A stretch of DNA of 64,000 nucleotides from Misgurnus anguillicaudatus (Eukaryota; Chordata; Actinopteri; Cypriniformes; Cobitidae), in assembly GCF_027580225.2 (NCBI RefSeq), contig NC_073346.2, positions 8,582,001 to 8,646,000 of the forward strand, in the 5' to 3' direction. Shown here piece by piece: positions 22,316-34,285 of this stretch. Made by a program: the position numbers and the translations under genes. Numbering within the stretch: the stretch's first letter is position 1; each line of letters opens with the position of its first letter. Under the pieces are notes generated by a model. That model was given only the letters and a program-made list of their open reading frames with translations. It ran no database searches and was not told the DNA's origin.

Positions 22316-23657
22316 AGTTAGCAATGTCTTGTTGGCTGCTGGTATTGCAGCTTAACTTTAGTTGAACTATTTTAAATTTTGAGTTGCTTGCAGTTTGACG
22401 GTTTCAAAGTACCTTCCCTAACACTGGGAGCAGGTCAGTTTTCTTTTTCTCAGACCCAAAGAGGGTCAATCTAAACGGCGGACGGCTCACAGAAGATCTG
22501 CACATCATCAGGGCTGTATTATTCACATCCAAAGCAGTCTCAGGCTGATACGGCCGTTTCTTTTAAAGCGGCCGTCTGGATTTCATCTCGCTTCAAGAGT
22601 GCTGATTTCTTCCTCCCTTCTTCGTGACCGTTCTATCCCTCCTTCAGTTTCTCCATCCCCCCTCCTCCTCCTCTCCATGTGCAGTGAATGGAGACCAAAC
22701 GCAGCGGCCCGGCTTCTACGTCCATCCATCTATCCATCATCACGGCTTCTATAGAAGCTAAACATCTCCTTCAGCTCCTCTGGGAAGCTGCCAGGAGTGA
22801 AGTGCTGAAAAAATTCGAGTCAAGCCTCATTAGCTTCTCATTACCTTTGCAAACTGAAAACGAAAGAGAGAGAAAGAGATTTTGTAAATCGTCAGGAGCG
22901 CGGGGCCATGGGAATCTGCTACGAGAATCACTTTTCAGCTTGTGCACATTCAGGCATGCAGGATCGTTCTTCACTGAGGGAATTAAAGTTTTATTTCCAT
23001 TTCGGTAACACAATAACAGCATCATTAAAGCCATTTTTTAAAGTCGAATATGCCATCACTTACCGCTGCCCGAGTCAATTTCTAGCCCTGGAACAGAGAG
23101 TGGCAAGTTTTATAAACCTGTCATGTTGTATTACTGCAATACTAAACATCACATTTTAAAGTTTCATTCTCTCTCTCCCCCATTTCGCAGTTCCCTCTTG
23201 CACAGTTTATTTTTAATAATAAATTTTTTAACCTTCCTTTCACTTGCTCTGCTAATCTGCATCTCCTCACCTCAGGGACGCAGCAGTAGGAGCAGATATT
23301 CCAGATCTCAGCTAGGGAATCCCTTTCCACCCGCATCTCTGCCGGCTTCTTACAAAGGAGTGTTGATTCAGGGTGAATTAGAGAGTTTGAAAATCATAAT
23401 CATAGCACAACACTCCAGAGAAGTATATAATTACAGAGGAAAATTATTAGAATCAGGGCTGTAAAACAATTTCACATCGCTTACGTTTATCACACCTGTA
23501 CCGGTAGTTAGGCTTCTAAAATCGAATTTAGATTAACCAGAGCCAAAATGACATCAAACACCTAAAACAAAGTTTTAACGGTCACTTTGTCAAGTGGCTG
23601 AGACAAAAACGTACAATTAGGATAGATCAGAACAGAAGATAAAATTTCTCATAATAT
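22316..23657. other. Repeat-poor block, candidate conserved non-coding DNA
   Basis: 22430-23520 has balanced composition without transposon ends (CGGCCGTTTCTTTTAAAGCGGCCG palindrome-like at 22552-22575). Frames such as 22688-23008 (106 codons) have no recognisable domain and overlap antisense frames. Non-coding by default. Confidence 0.3.
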
Positions 23658-24427
23658 ACCCCCATGCCATCCAAGATGTTTATGTCTTTCTTTGTTCAGT
23701 CAAGAAGAAATTAAGTTTTTTGAGGAAAACCTTCCAGGATTTTTCTCCACATAGTGGACTTTATTGGACCTCAACAGTTTACAGTTTCAATGCAGTTTAA
23801 AATTGCAGCTTTAATGCAGCTTCAAAGGGCCCTAAACACGACCATTTCGAGGTGATTACGTAATAAGTTAGGCCATGCTGGCATATCACAAGGATAGTGC
23901 TGATAACTGATATTTTGAGTAAGGACAACTTAATGATATGGATTTCAATGAATGCGAAAATATTTCATTTTAAGAAAAAGCAAATTAATTAAGTACAACC
24001 AGAAAAAGAGAGTTAATTAAAATAGGTAACATATAAATGAAAAAAAAAAACTATTTAATGTCTTCTAATTTATTAATTAATTTTATTATTATAATATTAT
24101 TTATGGTTTGTTGTTGTTCTTTTATTCCGTGAGATGAGGGCAGGAAAAGTTTATTCAATCAACGCACCCACTCAGTTTCTTTGGGCAGCTTTAAAGCGCA
24201 ACATACTTCAGTATGCAGTCAATGCACAAACACCAGTCTTCTGAACAATGGTAACTACAAAACTCAAAAGAAGAAACAGAAACTCTTCCAAATCTCAAAG
24301 ATAAATGAACATTAAACAGTAACAAGTATTTATTTTTAGTTAAAAACACATAACATAGAGTTTAAATTTCTAATTGTACTCTCCAAATGCAGTCCCATGC
24401 AAAGCATGCTGGGAACTACTGTACGAG

Positions 24428-24920
24428 TCCACTGCCTAGTTAGTTATGTTTAATAAAATCATTCATGTAGTTTCAACACAAAATTATTAAGTTAATTTCC
24501 TTCTTACAAATTTAAGTGGATTACACATGATAAAATGAAGTTGAATTTACTAAATAATGTGTTTTTTTAGAATTAAACAAATAAGAATTCAAAAAATTTA
24601 ACACAGTTTACTCATTTTATTTTTGTTAAATCTATAAAGGCACACAAAAACACTTTTTACAGTGTATACTGTAAAAAAATATTTTGTGGCTTAGTAAATT
24701 TAACTAAATAAAATGAGTAAATTCTATAAAAAAATTGTCTTTTAACCAAATTTTAGCAAAAAAAAAAACACAAAAAGGTGAGAAATTTTAAATGACCACA
24801 TTATTTAGTAAATTCAACTAAATTTTATCATGTAAATTTGTAAGAAGGAAATTAAATAAATAATTTTGGGTTGAAACTACTTGAATTATTTTAGTAAATA
24901 TAACTAAAAAGGCAGTGGAC
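24428..24920. repeat. Nested palindrome inside the foldback
   Basis: Arms run from TCCACTGCC (24428) inward and to GGCAGTGGA (24911), centred near 24665 at a TTTTACAGTGTATACTGTAAAA hairpin. They share TTTCCTTCTTACAAATTTA and TTGAATTTACTAAATAATGTG-type blocks. It is a separate AT-rich MITE inserted in the foldback. Confidence 0.8.
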
Positions 24921-25123
24921 TAAAAATAATACGCTGGATTTACTTACAAAATATAGTGCATCATTTTTGCAACCACTTTTTGAGTAAATTTACATTGAAT
25001 TTTAAGCAATTGCAATTAAAGTAAGCAATTAAAATGCCATGTAAAACTTACTTAAAAAGGTGGATGCAAAAATAATGCACTATATTTACATTTTTTTTAG
25101 TAAATCCAGCATATTATTTTTTT
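24921..25123. repeat. Second AT-rich palindrome inside the foldback
   Basis: AATAATACGCTGGATTTACT at the left is mirrored by AGTAAATCCAGCATATTATT at the right, with TAGTGCATCATTTTTGCA / TGCAAAAATAATGCACTA inside. It lies directly against the previous palindrome. Confidence 0.75.
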
Positions 25124-25317
25124 CAGTGTATATAAAAACTGTAAACTGTTGAGGTCCACTAAAGTCGACTATATGGAAAAAATCCTGGAATGTTTTCCTC
25201 AAAAAAACTAAAATATTTTCTCAACTGAACAAAGAAAGACATCAACATCTTGGATGACAATGGGGGTGATTAAATTATTTGGATTTTTTGATGAAAGTGG
25301 AGTAATCTTTTAACTTA

Positions 25318-25810
25318 GGCTGCGTCCGAAAACTAAGGCAGTAGCCGTTTCTCAATGTCAAGGATACTTCCTTGGCAGGACTAGTCCTTACAAGTCACTT
25401 CCTTCAGAGGCTAGGCGAGGCTCCTTTTAAGCATTCGGAGAACACGTTAAATGGAACAGGCTAGCAAGTGCACGTCATTGCGTCATTGAAAGGTGTGCTT
25501 TCGGTGCTGCGCGCATAGGATTGTGGGTGATTTCAGCGCGTGAAGAGCGCGAAGGATACAAATTTGCATCCTTTCCTGTATGGGATATTTCTCGAACGAA
25601 GAACTCAGTCCTTGGCTGAAATTTCAAGGATCCTCGACATTGGAATAGTCCTTCGACAGACGTCGATGACGTAGCATCCTCGAAATTCTAGCTTCCAAGG
25701 ATCCTTCCTTGACATTGAGAAACGGCTAACGACTTGTTGCCTCGCTGCCTCATGAGGAAATGACTTCGGAGGCATGAAGGCAGCTCAGAGAAACGTTTTC
25801 GGACACACTT
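25318..25810. mobile_element. TIR element (GCTGCGTCCGAAAAC ends), split
   Basis: The left end is GGCTGCGTCCGAAAACTAAG and the right end is CGTTTTCGGACACACTT. The body, CTTGTTGCCTCGCTGCCTCATGAGG, resumes after the nested element at 25344-25726. Without it the host would be about 110 bp, a short MITE or relic. Confidence 0.65.
25344..25726. mobile_element. Nested TIR element with TA target duplication
   Basis: Termini GCCGTTTCTCAATGTCAAGG and CCTTGACATTGAGAAACGGC are inverted repeats, extended by ATACTTCCTTGG / CCAAGGATCCTT. TA at 25342-25343 and 25727-25728 looks like the target duplication, as in Tc1/mariner-type transposition. It carries no coding sequence. Confidence 0.75.
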
Positions 25811-26452
25811 CATAGGCAGCGTGTTTAAAATATAAACAGAGAGTGCCATTGTGATAACTAATCACATATTTGAAAACTACAATGCCAATTTCTCGCTAGA
25901 AATGCAATTAAAAGGTGTAAAAAGTGAAAATACACCTGTTTTTACACTAAATATGTACTCCAGTCGCTTTCTTGGCCGGCATTTTATTTTTCCGAAACTC
26001 GACCAGGCTCGACCAATCACATTCTCATTGAACGCCCACACATAAAATTGTGAGACAGGACAATGGAGGTATCTCAGGGGACAGGAAGTAAACAAACATT
26101 GGATTCGGACGTGCCTTGATGGCTTCCTGCCTTGGAATGCTGAATCTGAAAGCAGCATTTTAGAGTTTTTGGACTCAGCATTAGTTGCTTAGGAGAAAAA
26201 ATATAAGCAAATGAGACAACTACTGAAGTACATCAAGAGTATATATTAAGCAGCAAATAGGTAAAAAATCTAGATTTGGGTAAATTTGATGAGAATTGTT
26301 TGAGTTCATATTCAAAGCTTTATTATTTGCTGACTTGGCAAATCTGGGCTCAGTTTGTGACATTGCTGCGATCTCTAGTGAAACTCTCATGGAAAGATTT
26401 GTGACTACTTGGTGTTTTTTTTTTCAGGAGAAACATGTGAGACACAGGAGAC
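25811..26452. other. Non-coding, nothing recognised
   Basis: Mixed-composition DNA with short overlapping frames on both strands (for example 25877-26158) and no domain or splice context. Confidence 0.25.
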
Positions 26453-26456
26453 TTAA

Positions 26457-26894
26457 AGGGGACATATTATGAGATTTTTTTTAAGATGTAAACTAAGTCT
26501 AAAATAGGTCTGAGCAAAAGTGTGCCGTTTTGGGTGTGTCATTTAAAATGCAAATGAGCGGATGAAGTGCAACCACTGATCACAATGATGGTGGTTTGTT
26601 GCAATTGAAACTCAATTGTGCTGTGAAATATTTTATCTCTCTCTTTCTTTCCATACTAAATGGTTGTGCTGTGGTTGGATAGTGCAGATAAAGGGGGCGG
26701 TATTACCTTATTCTGACATCACAATAAGGGCCAAATTACAATGACCTATTTTTTCACATGCTTGCAGAAAATGGTTTACCAAAACTAAGTTATTGGGTTG
26801 ATCTTTTTCACATTTTCTAGGTTGATAGAAGCACTGGGGACACAATTATAGCACTTAAACATGGAAAAAGTCTGATTTTCATAATATGTCCCCT
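26457..26894. mobile_element. TTAA MITE family F, copy 2
   Basis: Termini AGGGGACATATTATGA and TCATAATATGTCCCCT are exact inverted repeats, flanked by TTAA at 26453-26456 and 26895-26898. Interior landmarks (AAAATGCAAATGAG, TTTTCTAGGTTGATAGAAGC) match copies 1 and 3. This is the best preserved copy, 438 bp, non-coding. Confidence 0.88.
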
Positions 26895-26898
26895 TTAA

Positions 26899-28050
26899 AC
26901 AATGCTCTCCATTAAATCCTTTTTTTGGGGGGGGGGTAGTTATTTCAACTTTCCAAACATCCATCTGATTTTAACAGACTTACATCTAAATACTGACTTC
27001 ATTATATTTTCAATTTGGGGCTTAGAAACAATTTAGTAGGTATAATGATTGCTCTGTCCATTGTGATTAATACAGAATAGGATGTCCTGCCAGTATTGTG
27101 AGAGACTCCTGTTGGTCATCATTAGTTTGAATTAGCATATGAAGCACTGAAGCATGTGCTGTGTCCCAGTGAGGAGGTAACCAGCAGGGGCAGCCAAACA
27201 GGATTATCTCCTTACAGTTCAAGGCCATCTTTCAATATGGACCCTGATCCGTTAGGGGTCATGGGATATTCACACCCTCATGCACCCTGCATCCCTGCTC
27301 CGGCCCATATGTCTCAGCACCATCATAGGGATTAAGGACTGAACCATATGATTCGGTAATGTGGGTAATTTATGAGAAAGACACTGCTAATTAAAACTAA
27401 TTAAGCAAGGATGAATAGAGAAAGTGATGTGAAAGTTGCCCAATTAAACCTGTTTTTAAATCATATATGTGTATTAAAATAAATGTACACATACTTTTGT
27501 GACATTTTAGACACATGGTTGTTCACAACTGTCTATTTTTTAGAGCAAACATAAAATTATTTATGAAATCAAGTTAACCTTCTATAGTCCCTTGTTTTAT
27601 TACATTTATTTGATTTGTTTATTGTTTAATTAGTCTTGTCTTGTGATTGGTTCATGTTGATTGAGTTTGTTGTGCTTTTGTTGTTCTTGGTTGTCTGATT
27701 ATCTGGATTGACTTTAGTGTATAGATGGTTTCAATGGACGCACGTGCAGTGACACAATACGCGTCTGGTTCGAACATTACTTCTGGTTTCAGTTTCTTAT
27801 TGGTCTGACTAGTTGCTAAACTATACTCTTGAACAAATACGTCGTCGAAAATATCAAATGTTTTGGTTTTTCTAGGTAAGATACATTTTGGTTATTTTCT
27901 GGAGTTTACACAAAACCATTGAAACACCACGTCACTAATGATTTTAGCTTTAAAATGTGTAATATAGTAACATTACTGTGTTCTACCTTGCACAATGTGT
28001 GATTTCAACATAAGAATTTATAATTGGAAATTTTATCTCATTTTCTGCTG
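26899..28050. other. Repeat-poor then AT-rich DNA; 27000-27440 candidate conserved block
   Basis: 27000-27440 has balanced composition with TAATTAAAACTAATTAAGCAAGG near its end. 27441-28050 is AT-rich and unremarkable. No gene seen. Confidence 0.3.
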
Positions 28051-28620
28051 AAATTCTCATTACCGCAATGTGTCCGGCTGTGTTTGAACATGCGTTATGT
28101 TGTAATTTAATCAAATGAACACAAAAATATTAAGAAAAAAAATAAATTGATGTTTTGCTAGACTACTTTAGATGACAGAAAAAATATTTACTGAATATTC
28201 ATGTATAATAATAATGAAGAAAAATTAGGAAAATGATGTGTCCATGCCTGATGTTCTCATCCTCCGCAACACTTTTTGAGAACAGTTTAAGCACACATAC
28301 AGAATTTTAATAAAGTTTGATTTTGAGTGACCAAGCACATGGACCAGTTACTTCAAGATGACTACCAGGTAAGATCATTTTTTTACAGTTAATTTGAAAT
28401 ATTGTCTTGTCAGAATGCTTACACAACATTTTGATTATCATTACCGCAACAGATGCTTATTAAATGTTAATTTAATTAATAGAAGCATAATACTTTGATT
28501 TTAAATGCATGTGCAGAATCTCCAAATTATGTTCTTTCAGGTTTGTCATGTCATTTTGAAAATATGTCAGTGTTGATGTTTTCTGACTGTTGCGGTAATG
28601 AGATTTTTTAGGACAAATTT
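28051..28620. mobile_element. Element with ATTACCGCAA inverted ends
   Basis: AAATTCTCATTACCGCAATG at the left and GTTGCGGTAATGAGATTTTTT at the right are inverted. A third copy, TCATTACCGCAACAG, lies inside at about 28438-28452. Probably a DNA transposon relic. An ATG...CAG|GTAAG stretch inside it at 28339-28373 looks like a tiny exon but is transposon DNA. Confidence 0.5.
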
Positions 28621-29093
28621 TTTTTATTATGTTACAAAAAGTGTTAAATGATAAGTAAAAGTTTTTAAATTAATGTTCCCATTTACTCGAGACTTTGTTT
28701 TTCAATGTCTGGTGGGAAAAAAAGTAAATTAAAGCAATTTTTACATTTTCATGCTTGACATTTTTAAAACCAAGTTTTCGTGAGAATCACCCATATGTAC
28801 ATCAGTGCCAAGACCCTGCAGACAGCAGTGAATAAATAAAGCCCCGTCTCTGATTAATATTGACAACGATGATAGTAAACTTTAAGATAACAGTGTCAGA
28901 AATAAATAAATCAGAATTTAACAGTGCTAGTAGAAGTAAGAAAAATGCAGGGATGTATTTTAATGCAGATAATCTTACCTAAATAAGTGAATACAATGAC
29001 TATTTAGTATTCATGACAGGAAGAAATAGTATATACACTTATCATGTTAGCCCTTGTTTAGTTTACTTCTCTTCTGATCTAAAAGAGGACAGT

Positions 29094-29096
<3 letters not shown>
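28621..29096. other. Non-coding AT-rich DNA
   Basis: No repeats or genes recognised. Confidence 0.3.

Positions 29097-29131
<35 letters not shown>
29097..29131. repeat. (GA)n microsatellite
   Basis: About 17 uninterrupted GA units. Confidence 0.97.
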
Positions 29132-29133
<2 letters not shown>

Positions 29134-30269
29134 ACCTACAATCCTGTACTGAAGACTAAAGGAAACTAAAGGCTCAAAGAAGCTGAGCAGTAATTAATCA
29201 TCTCCTCGTGAAGCCTGTCAGAAAGCAATGCAGCACTGAATCTGCTGTCAATTACCCCTCATGTTAAATTGTTTCAAATACTGGTCTGAGGCCAGTTAGG
29301 CATATCTGCTGTAACATATAATCTGGAGATTTCTGAACGTGCCCTCATACCTGCACATCTCAATATGTACATTCCAATGGCATTAAAAATCAACTGTGAA
29401 GGCTATGATCTAAATCTGTACTAAAAGAATTATAATAAAAAAAAAAACAGTTCTGACATTACTTATTTACCTCTATGTTATTCCAAACTCATATGTGGTT
29501 ATTTTAATTAATTGTTGATTTATTTATTAATTTTGAGGAAAACAAAAAAGAGAAATTTTTAAAAAAGTTTAAGAGGTTATTTTCCATATAGATGTCACTT
29601 ACCTGTATATCATATGATAGTTTTACTCACATTTCTCATCACTGCTTGCAACACATCCAGCAAGTTTAACTATGCAAATATGCGATGGATATATGAGAGT
29701 TACTAAGAAGATAAAAAATATCACAAAACGATATTTTTAATTTGGGTTATGTGTTATTATCACAAAATAAATGTAACAACTCCAATAGTGCTGTATGTTT
29801 TTTTTAAACCATGTTATTAATAGTGTTATCTGTTTTGCTAAGACAATACAAACAATGTGTGTTGGTACTGCTTGTTGTTGTTTTGGTGTATAGCTCTGGA
29901 ATATGTGTGTTTATTTTGTTTATTAAAAAAAAATATCTGTTTTGGTTTGGTGGAGTCTATGGTGGCCCCATGAGCATTGTGTTGTCCACAGAGACGTCTA
30001 TATAATTATAATGAACAGACTCAATGCAAATCTTTTACTTTCTTTCCATTAGGCAGCAGTGGGAACAGGACTCAGTCAGTCAGTGCCAGTAACAGATGTC
30101 CAAAGGAAGATTTCTCCTCCAGCACCACTCAGCACCAGCAAAACCAACACAGCCAAACAACAAGATGTTTCCATTTTTACAGGCAGGGTGTTATGTTTTC
30201 ATTTAGCTCTTGGTAAAGTGAGATTTTGTGAAGTGCTTTTCTTCTGAGCACACCGGATTCATTGAAAAA
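29132..30269. other. Non-coding; 29130-29430 repeat-poor
   Basis: The first 300 bp have balanced composition (GTCAATTACCCCTCATG) and could be conserved non-coding DNA. The rest is AT-rich. Frames at 29811-30247 lack domains. Confidence 0.25.
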
Positions 30270-30273
30270 TTAA

Positions 30274-30558
30274 AGGCATAGTTCACCCAAAAATGAAAAT
30301 TCTAACATCATTTACTTGCCCTCATGTTGTTACAAACCTGTATTAGTTTCTTTGTTCTGTTAAGCACAAAAAAGATATTTTGAGCAATGTATGTAACCAA
30401 GACGTTTTTTGCACCATTGACTTTAGTAGTATTTTTCAAGTCAATGGTGCTTCTGTTTTCTGCTTCATTGCAAATATCTTCCTTTGAGTTCAACAGATCA
30501 AATAAATTTATACAGGGTAAATTATGACAGAATTTTCACTTTTAGCTGAACTATCCCT
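30274..30558. mobile_element. TTAA MITE (GGGATAGTTCACC-type ends)
   Basis: The left end is AGGCATAGTTCACCCAAAAATG, and the right end complement is AGGGATAGTTCAGCTAAAAG. TTAA flanks at 30270-30273 and 30559-30562. The middle is a foldback (CACCATTGACTT / AAGTCAATGGTG, plus AGATATTTTGAGCAA / TTGCAAATATCTTC). It is the fuller relative of 4982-5190. Confidence 0.8.
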
Positions 30559-30741
30559 TTAAGTGGCGTTTCTCAGCATTTAGGAAGATTCGCAATGAAA
30601 GATTTTGTTATGTTGAATCATATCATTTCATATCACATATCGTATCTCATATCACATCTCAAATAACATCTCGTCATTTTCATTAAATGAGCAGTCAAAA
30701 GAAATGTGTATCACTCTAAAATGGCTGGATTATTTTTGACC

Positions 30742-30886
30742 CATAATGGGTTAATATTGGACAGAACACACAGCTGGAATAAAAATAACTCAATGATGGG
30801 TTGTTATTATGCAACATTGAAATAAAATAATCCAACGGGTGGTTTAAAAAAAAGCGGTGTGTTCTGTCCAATATTAACCCATTATG
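30742..30886. repeat. Inverted repeat, 30-bp perfect arms
   Basis: The arms at 30742-30771 and 30857-30886 are exact complements (CATAATGGGTTAATATTGG...). The interior includes GATGGGTTGTTATTATG. A small MITE of the 'AACCCAT' type, related in style to 50010-50145. Confidence 0.85.
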
Positions 30887-30945
30887 AGTATGTATGTATG
30901 TGTGTAGGTAGGTAGGTAAGTATGTACGTATGTACACACTACCGT
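30887..30945. repeat. (TATG/TAGG)n microsatellite
   Basis: Tandem TATG units grade into TAGG and back to TACG/TATG, starting directly at the inverted repeat's right arm. Confidence 0.85.
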
Positions 30946-31250
30946 CAAAGGTTTTAAAAGTTTTTTTCCTTATTATAATAATAATAAACTCATACAAACT
31001 TTGGCATAACACAAATGTAACGGTAGGAATTATGTTGTTACTAGAAGCATCCACAATAAATCAAAACTCTGTTATATTTAATCATCTGAAGTGCAGTCAC
31101 CTTTTGCCTAGAAATTGCAAAATCGTACTTGTGTCATTTTATGAAAAAGCTTCTTGAAATTTCACTTTAGGATGAATTTGAAAAAATATTGAGTTCACAT
31201 TTAATCTAGGCTCTTATTGGCGGTTTTATTTAAGCCTTGTGCCTTGTTTC
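30946..31250. repeat. Tc1/mariner-like relic, copy 1
   Basis: CACACTACCGTCAAAGGTTTTAA just upstream is a plausible terminus. AATAATAATAAACTCATACAAACT, ATCATCTGAAGTGCAGTCACC and AAAAAGCTTCTTGAAATTTC align by eye with 59210-59420. The right end is cut off by the next MITE. Confidence 0.5.
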
Positions 31251-31258
31251 AATTCACT

Positions 31259-31581
31259 ACCCTTTCGTGTTGTTAGCGGCCAAAAATTGCCACTAAATTA
31301 AATGGCTGTTAAAATTTATCGGATAAATATTTTTTTCAAATGTTTTGCATACGTTTTGAAATTTAGTGCAGCAGTTTAATTTAGTTGTCATTTTTGGGTA
31401 GTATATTTGCCTATGGTATATTGATACTTTTTTTGAAAAATTTCAGAGCATTTTCTTAAAATATGTGTAAATATAACATTTGTCACCCAAAAAAATCATA
31501 AAATTTTCTGAAACTCAGATAAAGTTGTTGCCAAATTAAGACAAAAAAATTGTCAAAAATGGCCCCAAGAACACATAAGGG
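31259..31581. mobile_element. TTAA-type MITE (ACCCTTNNGTGTT ends)
   Basis: The left end is ACCCTTTCGTGTTGTTAGCGGCC, and the right end complement is ACCCTTATGTGTTCTTGGGGCC, followed by TTAA at 31582-31585. The left flank has lost a recognisable TTAA. Non-coding, AT-rich. Confidence 0.6.
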
Positions 31582-31637
31582 TTAATATATATATATATAT
31601 ATATATAAATATATATATTTATATATGTATATATAAT
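31582..31637. repeat. (TA)n microsatellite
   Basis: Imperfect TA repeat immediately after the MITE's right end. Confidence 0.9.
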
Positions 31638-32024
31638 TTCTTACCATTGTCGCTTCGGTTTAGGGTTGGATTTACATAAAATGACACCCTTACCTAAACA
31701 AACTCTAACCCCAACGTCAGGTGACAATTGGTTAAAGTTTAGAAAATATAAAAGAATAAGTATTGTATCTTTTTATTTTATAAACCAATACTTAAAGTGA
31801 CAAATACTTAAAGTGACATATAACACAAGCCCCAAATCTGGCCCTAAACCGAGGCGACAATGGTTTGAAAATAGGACAAAAAAGTTGAGTAACCAATACG
31901 TGACAGCGACACAAACAGAAAAGCGTGACATGCTCACGCTCAAACGCGGCAAAGCGTGGCATTGTCGCGCTGGTCCATGCGTGGAGTGGTCACGCAGTTT
32001 CGTGATATAGGGTTGATATATTTG
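31638..32024. other. Non-coding, possibly repeat-derived
   Basis: Contains CACGCTCAAACGCGGCAAAGCGTG-type local dyads and GTGGTCACGCAGTTTCGTGATA. No gene. Possibly part of a dispersed element that seeded the adjacent TA array. Confidence 0.3.
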
Positions 32025-32399
<375 letters not shown>

Positions 32400-32520
32400 A
32401 TATAACCATACCATTTTTTTTTATTATTGTTAACATTTCAGTCAAGTGTTTTAAAATGACATGAGTGTAAGCAAACAACGGCACAATTGTAATAAAAAAA
32501 AGACTCCTTATGAACCGCAC

Positions 32521-32523
<3 letters not shown>

Positions 32524-32565
<42 letters not shown>

Positions 32566-32576
32566 TCTCTCTCTCT
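32524..32576. repeat. (CT)n microsatellite
   Basis: CT repeat with one CCC interruption. Confidence 0.97.
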
Positions 32577-33784
32577 TGTGTTGAAGATGTTGCCGCCAGT
32601 GTGCTGTGATTAAAAACCAGAATGGCTAAATAGCCATTATCCCTGTCTTTAAGCACACACACGAGTGTGGATCCATGCGTGAATGTGCTTTAATCAGTGC
32701 CTATCCGCTCAGTTCTCCTGAGGAGGACGACTGTGACCCCACAGAGTCCCAGAAGATTATTGTGGAGAGTTTGTGATTGGAGTTTTACAGCGCTCTCATT
32801 AGAATAACGATTCCCCCCTCCTTCCAACCTGCTCTCGCGGCGCGTGTGTGTTTTTATCCGTAAGCTCCCAGTGGTCCTGGAGTATTTTAAGCTAGTTAAT
32901 AATCATTATGGATGTGCAGTGAACTGGGCGAAAAGAATAATTAACTCACCTGAGCCAAGCTAAATTAACCCTTTATGCTTTTGTTAGCTCATTCTGTTTT
33001 AAATATGCCATCCTTCAGGGACCTATTAGACGCTCTGTTAAATGAAGGGAATACGTCGGTCCAGCCCGCCTTCCATGTGATGGTGAAATTGATTCCCATT
33101 GAATATGAAGGAAATCAACCACATGATTTTAATTTGTATGGTATGAAATGTGATACAAAATATTTCCATATATTTATTCTGGTTTGTAATGTGCAAACCT
33201 AGACTCTTTACACAATATGCCCTAGCTGGTGATCATGACTGCCAAACGCTAGGAATGTGTGAGCTTTCATCGTAAAGCAAACAAGGATTTGTATCTGCTA
33301 TATCCATGTAATAGCTACTGTGAGTACATAAAGCATTGGTTGATGTGCGTCTAAATGTAATCTTTTGTACTCAAAATGTCAACCGAAGGTTTGTTCAAGG
33401 GTTGTTGTTGTATTAAAAGCTCAAGAAGTTAATTGTAACTAAGTGTAGAGTCATAAAGTGCATGATCAGACGAGCTTCACACTTGGGTGGTACTGGGACT
33501 TTTCTTTGCGTTGTTTTATGTTGGTAATTACCTGTGACCTACAGAAACAATAAGCTCTCCTGATATATTTAAATAAGTAAATCCTTGCAACATGATGGAT
33601 CTAAACGCAGCATCAGTTGTGAAAGCCGCCCACTCATGACATTCATTTTACTTGAAGTGTAGGCATTTACGCTTAAGTGTGCAGATTTACTTGTGAATGA
33701 CACGTTGTTACAGTCATGGCCTAGTGTGGATAACATGTGCTTAGACATGTTAAGGGCTCGTTATAGTTGTCCGTATAGTGTTTG
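32577..33784. other. Repeat-poor block, candidate conserved non-coding DNA
   Basis: 32640-33230 has balanced composition with AGTTAATAATCATTATGG and AATAATTAACTCACCTGAG, and no transposon ends. A 75-codon frame at 32975-33202 has no recognisable domain. 33230-33784 is unremarkable. Confidence 0.35.
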
Positions 33785-34265
33785 TGTGGTTTATGGTTAA
33801 AAAAGCACATTATTTTCCACATACCATACATTTTTGTAGCTCCAGATTTCACTCTCTTCCTGAAACACACGGATTTGAAAAGCGCTGTGTCCCTGATTGG
33901 TCAGCTAATCTGTACGTTGTGATTGGCCTGAATACCTCTGACGTCAGCTGAAAATGTGACGCTCCTTATCATGTTTGAAAGATTCGCTCACAATGCAATG
34001 CTAACAAGAGTTAACTTACAGGCTGTGAGTCTGAAGCGGAAGGAATTATGATAATGTCAGTCATTACTACATGACCAATCCCAGGAAGTAAACTGTTACC
34101 TACAATCCGTGTGTTTGTTGTAGTCCAAGAAAAGAGATTTATGTTGATGAGGATAATCATTTACTTTGGGGTTTGTACCTTTTGCAACAATTGGGAATGA
34201 ACCCTTTCTATCAGTAAGGGTCAAACCAATAAACACACATAGGGAAAATTAAAATCATTCATGAG
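33785..34265 (+). mobile_element. MITE family E, forward copy, 5'-truncated
   Basis: Carries GGTTTATGGTTAAAAAAGC, GATTGGTCAGCTAATCTG, CAATCCGTGTGTTTGTTG and TTTACTTTGGGGTTTG in the order seen in the other three copies. The 5' AGCACCTA terminus is missing. Confidence 0.7.
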
Positions 34266-34285
34266 TACATAACTAAACTTATATT

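Larger units (their letters stand above)
23658..25267. mobile_element. Large foldback element with about 130-bp arms
   Basis: The left arm at 23658-23788 and the right arm at 25136-25267 are inverted copies (CATCCAAGATGTTTATGTC, TTTGTTCAGTCAAGAAG, GAGGAAAACCTTCCAGGATT). The same module opens the TTAA element at 12061, so the two share ancestry. The interior holds further palindromes (24428-24920, 24921-25123). No transposase frame. Confidence 0.75.

Noticed and set aside
23123..23464. 113-codon frame as exon
   Set aside because: No domain, low-complexity hydrophobic start, overlaps an antisense frame.
28339..28373. ATG plus ten codons ending CAG|GTAAG, like a first coding exon
   Set aside because: It lies inside an ATTACCGCAA-ended transposon and has no supporting second exon or conservation evidence.
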